From: CANLBN01 sp047638515
GTDB taxonomy: Bacteria; Pseudomonadota; Gammaproteobacteria; Pseudomonadales; Cellvibrionaceae
Direction of reading: 5' to 3'
Length of the DNA stretch: 6,525 nucleotides
Assembly (NCBI GenBank): GCA_047638515.1
Contig: JBLIME010000156.1
Span: 1-6,525 of the forward strand
The notes under the pieces were generated by a model. That model was not told where the DNA came from and did no database searches. It worked only from the letters and a program-made list of their open reading frames with translations. The position numbers and the translations under genes are program-made. Positions within the stretch are counted from its first letter, which is position 1; every line of letters begins with the position of its first letter. Below, piece after piece: positions 5,299 to 6,525 of the stretch.

Positions 5299-6525
5299 AG
5301 CGGCTTTTTGTGTGCCAGAGATGCGTCGCATTAGAAGAATTCACTTTATTGGTATCGGCGGTGCCGGCATGAGTGGAATAGCGGAAGTATTGTTGAATCA
5401 GGCTTATGAAATATCGGGATCTGATTTACGCGAATCCGAGGTTACCAATCGGCTTAAAGCAATGGGCGCGAATATTTTTATTGGGCATGAAGCCGAAAAC
5501 GTAGTTGGCGCCCATGTCATCGTTAATTCATCTGCCGTTGATGAATCTAATCCCGAAATGATAAGTGCACGTGAGCATCGTATCCCTATCGTGCGTCGAG
5601 CTGAGATGCTGGCGGAGTTAATGCGTTATCGACACGGTATTGCTGTTGCCGGTACCCATGGGAAAACAACAACAACAAGTTTGCTTACTGCGATTTTAGC
5701 GGCAGCGGACCTCGATCCTACATTTGTAATCGGTGGGCTCGTTCATAGTACGGGAAGTCACGCAAAGCTGGGCACCAGTCATTATTTGGTGGCGGAAGCC
5801 GACGAAAGTGACGCCTCTTTTTTACACCTACAGCCAATGGTATCGGTGATTACTAATATCGATATGGATCACATGGAAACCTACGAAGGTGACTTTTCGC
5901 GCCTGAAAAAAACCTTCGTCGAGTTTATTCATAATCTACCATTTTATGGTTTGCTAGTGGTGTGTGGAGACGACCCAGTTATTCAAGAATTACTACCTGA
6001 GATATCTCGTCCCGTCATTACCTATGGCTTTGGTGAGGGCAATGACTATAGAGCTGAACAGATTACCCAAGATAAAACGCACACTCGATTCATTGTGAAA
6101 GGTAAGCTCCTGAAAGATAAGTTGGATGTTGACGAGCTGCCCATAGCATTAAATATGCCTGGAAAGCACAACGTATTGAATTCTCTAGCCGCTATTGCCG
6201 TTGCCGTTGACGAAGATGTAGCTGCGGGAGCAATTCAATCAGGTTTAGAAATTTTTCAAGGTGTGGGTCGACGTTTTCAAGTTTACGGGGACTACCTGGT
6301 CAGTGACGGTGATGTCAGCGGCGAGGCCATGCTGGTCGATGACTATGGGCATCATCCGCGTGAAGTTCAGGCAACGATCCAAGCGGTTCGCGATGGTTGG
6401 GTAGGTAGACGCCTAGTCATGATTTATCAGCCCCATCGCTACACGCGCACGCGAGATTTGTATGAAGATTTTGTCGACGTTCTGTCACGTGTCGATGTAT
6501 TAATTTTACTAGATGTCTACCCGGC
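5288..6525 (+). CDS. murC: UDP-N-acetylmuramate:L-alanine ligase (3' end outside window)
   Basis: MurC is the cytoplasmic ATP-dependent ligase that adds L-Ala to UDP-MurNAc, starting the peptide stem. The frame is open from the ATG at 5288 through the right edge with no stop, giving 412 codons plus two bases; E. coli MurC has 491 aa, so roughly 70-80 residues are missing. The start is chosen because VPEMRR (9-14) aligns close to the same motif near residue 13 in E. coli and because AAGAGAG lies 7 nt upstream; M12 would cut into that motif. Motifs in order: nucleotide-binding HFIGIGGAGMSGIAEVL (19-35), SGSDLRES (43-50), RRAEMLAELM (103-112), P-loop AGTHGKTTTTS (121-131, K126), EADESDASFLHLQP (170-183), TNIDMDHMETY (189-199), PGKHNVLN (291-298), GVGRRFQ (325-331), DDYGHHP (351-357), QPHRYTRTRDLY (381-392) and DVYPA at the edge. 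It overlaps murG by 11 nt. GTHGK with DDYGHHP separates it from MurD, MurE and MurF; Mpl is a less likely alternative given the context. Confidence 0.97.
   Translation, partial: MQVKAAFCVPEMRRIRRIHFIGIGGAGMSGIAEVLLNQAYEISGSDLRESEVTNRLKAMGANIFIGHEAENVVGAHVIVNSSAVDESNPEMISAREHRIPIVRRAEMLAELMRYRHGIAVAGTHGKTTTTSLLTAILAAADLDPTFVIGGLVHSTGSHAKLGTSHYLVAEADESDASFLHLQPMVSVITNIDMDHMETYEGDFSRLKKTFVEFIHNLPFYGLLVVCGDDPVIQELLPEISRPVITYGFGEGNDYRAEQITQDKTHTRFIVKGKLLKDKLDVDELPIALNMPGKHNVLNSLAAIAVAVDEDVAAGAIQSGLEIFQGVGRRFQVYGDYLVSDGDVSGEAMLVDDYGHHPREVQATIQAVRDGWVGRRLVMIYQPHRYTRTRDLYEDFVDVLSRVDVLILLDVYP

Noticed and set aside
5039..5344. 101-codon open frame on the - strand over the murG/murC junction
   Set aside because: It lies opposite two strongly supported genes and has no recognisable motif.
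1..6525. Novel system, mobile element, CRISPR, tRNA or horizontally acquired segment
   Set aside because: All but 36 bases between genes are accounted for by a syntenic dcw gene set with intact family motifs; no repeats, integrase-like genes or composition break were seen.

Overview
This window is a stretch of the bacterial division and cell wall (dcw) cluster. It carries six genes on the + strand in the order murF (3' end only), mraY, murD, ftsW, murG, murC (3' end missing). All six were assigned by reading the translations and matching remembered family motifs; no search was run. Every protein resembles its gammaproteobacterial counterpart. MraY aligns with E. coli MraY almost residue for residue at 360 aa. 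MurD opens with MSLIAS and has a GSNAK P-loop, as I recall for Pseudomonas MurD. MurG has the GGSLGA and AIDNHQ style of the Pseudomonas side rather than the enteric GGSQGA. With a base composition that looks moderate and somewhat AT-leaning by eye, this suggests a gammaproteobacterium near the Pseudomonadales/Cellvibrionales or a similar marine lineage. The placement is an inference, and genus cannot be read from this window.

Layout: bases 2-445 are the C-terminal third of MurF; 426-1508 mraY; 1545-2945 murD; 2942-4132 ftsW; 4129-5298 murG; 5288-6525 murC, which runs off the edge with about 412 codons visible. Coding is nearly continuous. Neighbours overlap by 20 nt (murF/mraY), 4 nt (murD/ftsW, ATGA), 4 nt (ftsW/murG, GTGA) and 11 nt (murG/murC). 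The only gap between genes is 36 nt between mraY and murD. No tRNA, rRNA, mobile element, CRISPR array, terminator or convincing internal promoter was seen, so the segment probably lies inside one long polycistronic message.

The genes form one pathway. MurC, MurD and MurF are cytoplasmic ATP-dependent ligases that build the UDP-MurNAc-pentapeptide (MurE, needed between MurD and MurF, is not in the window). MraY moves phospho-MurNAc-pentapeptide to undecaprenyl phosphate to make lipid I. MurG adds GlcNAc to make lipid II. FtsW is the SEDS glycan polymerase that uses lipid II at the division septum.

I see no new biological system here. The points worth a second look are small: possible RNA hairpins placed exactly on the translation starts of ftsW and murG, two Gly-to-Ala changes in glycine-rich motifs of MurD, an enlarged inter-domain segment in MurG, and two eight-T runs in ftsW.
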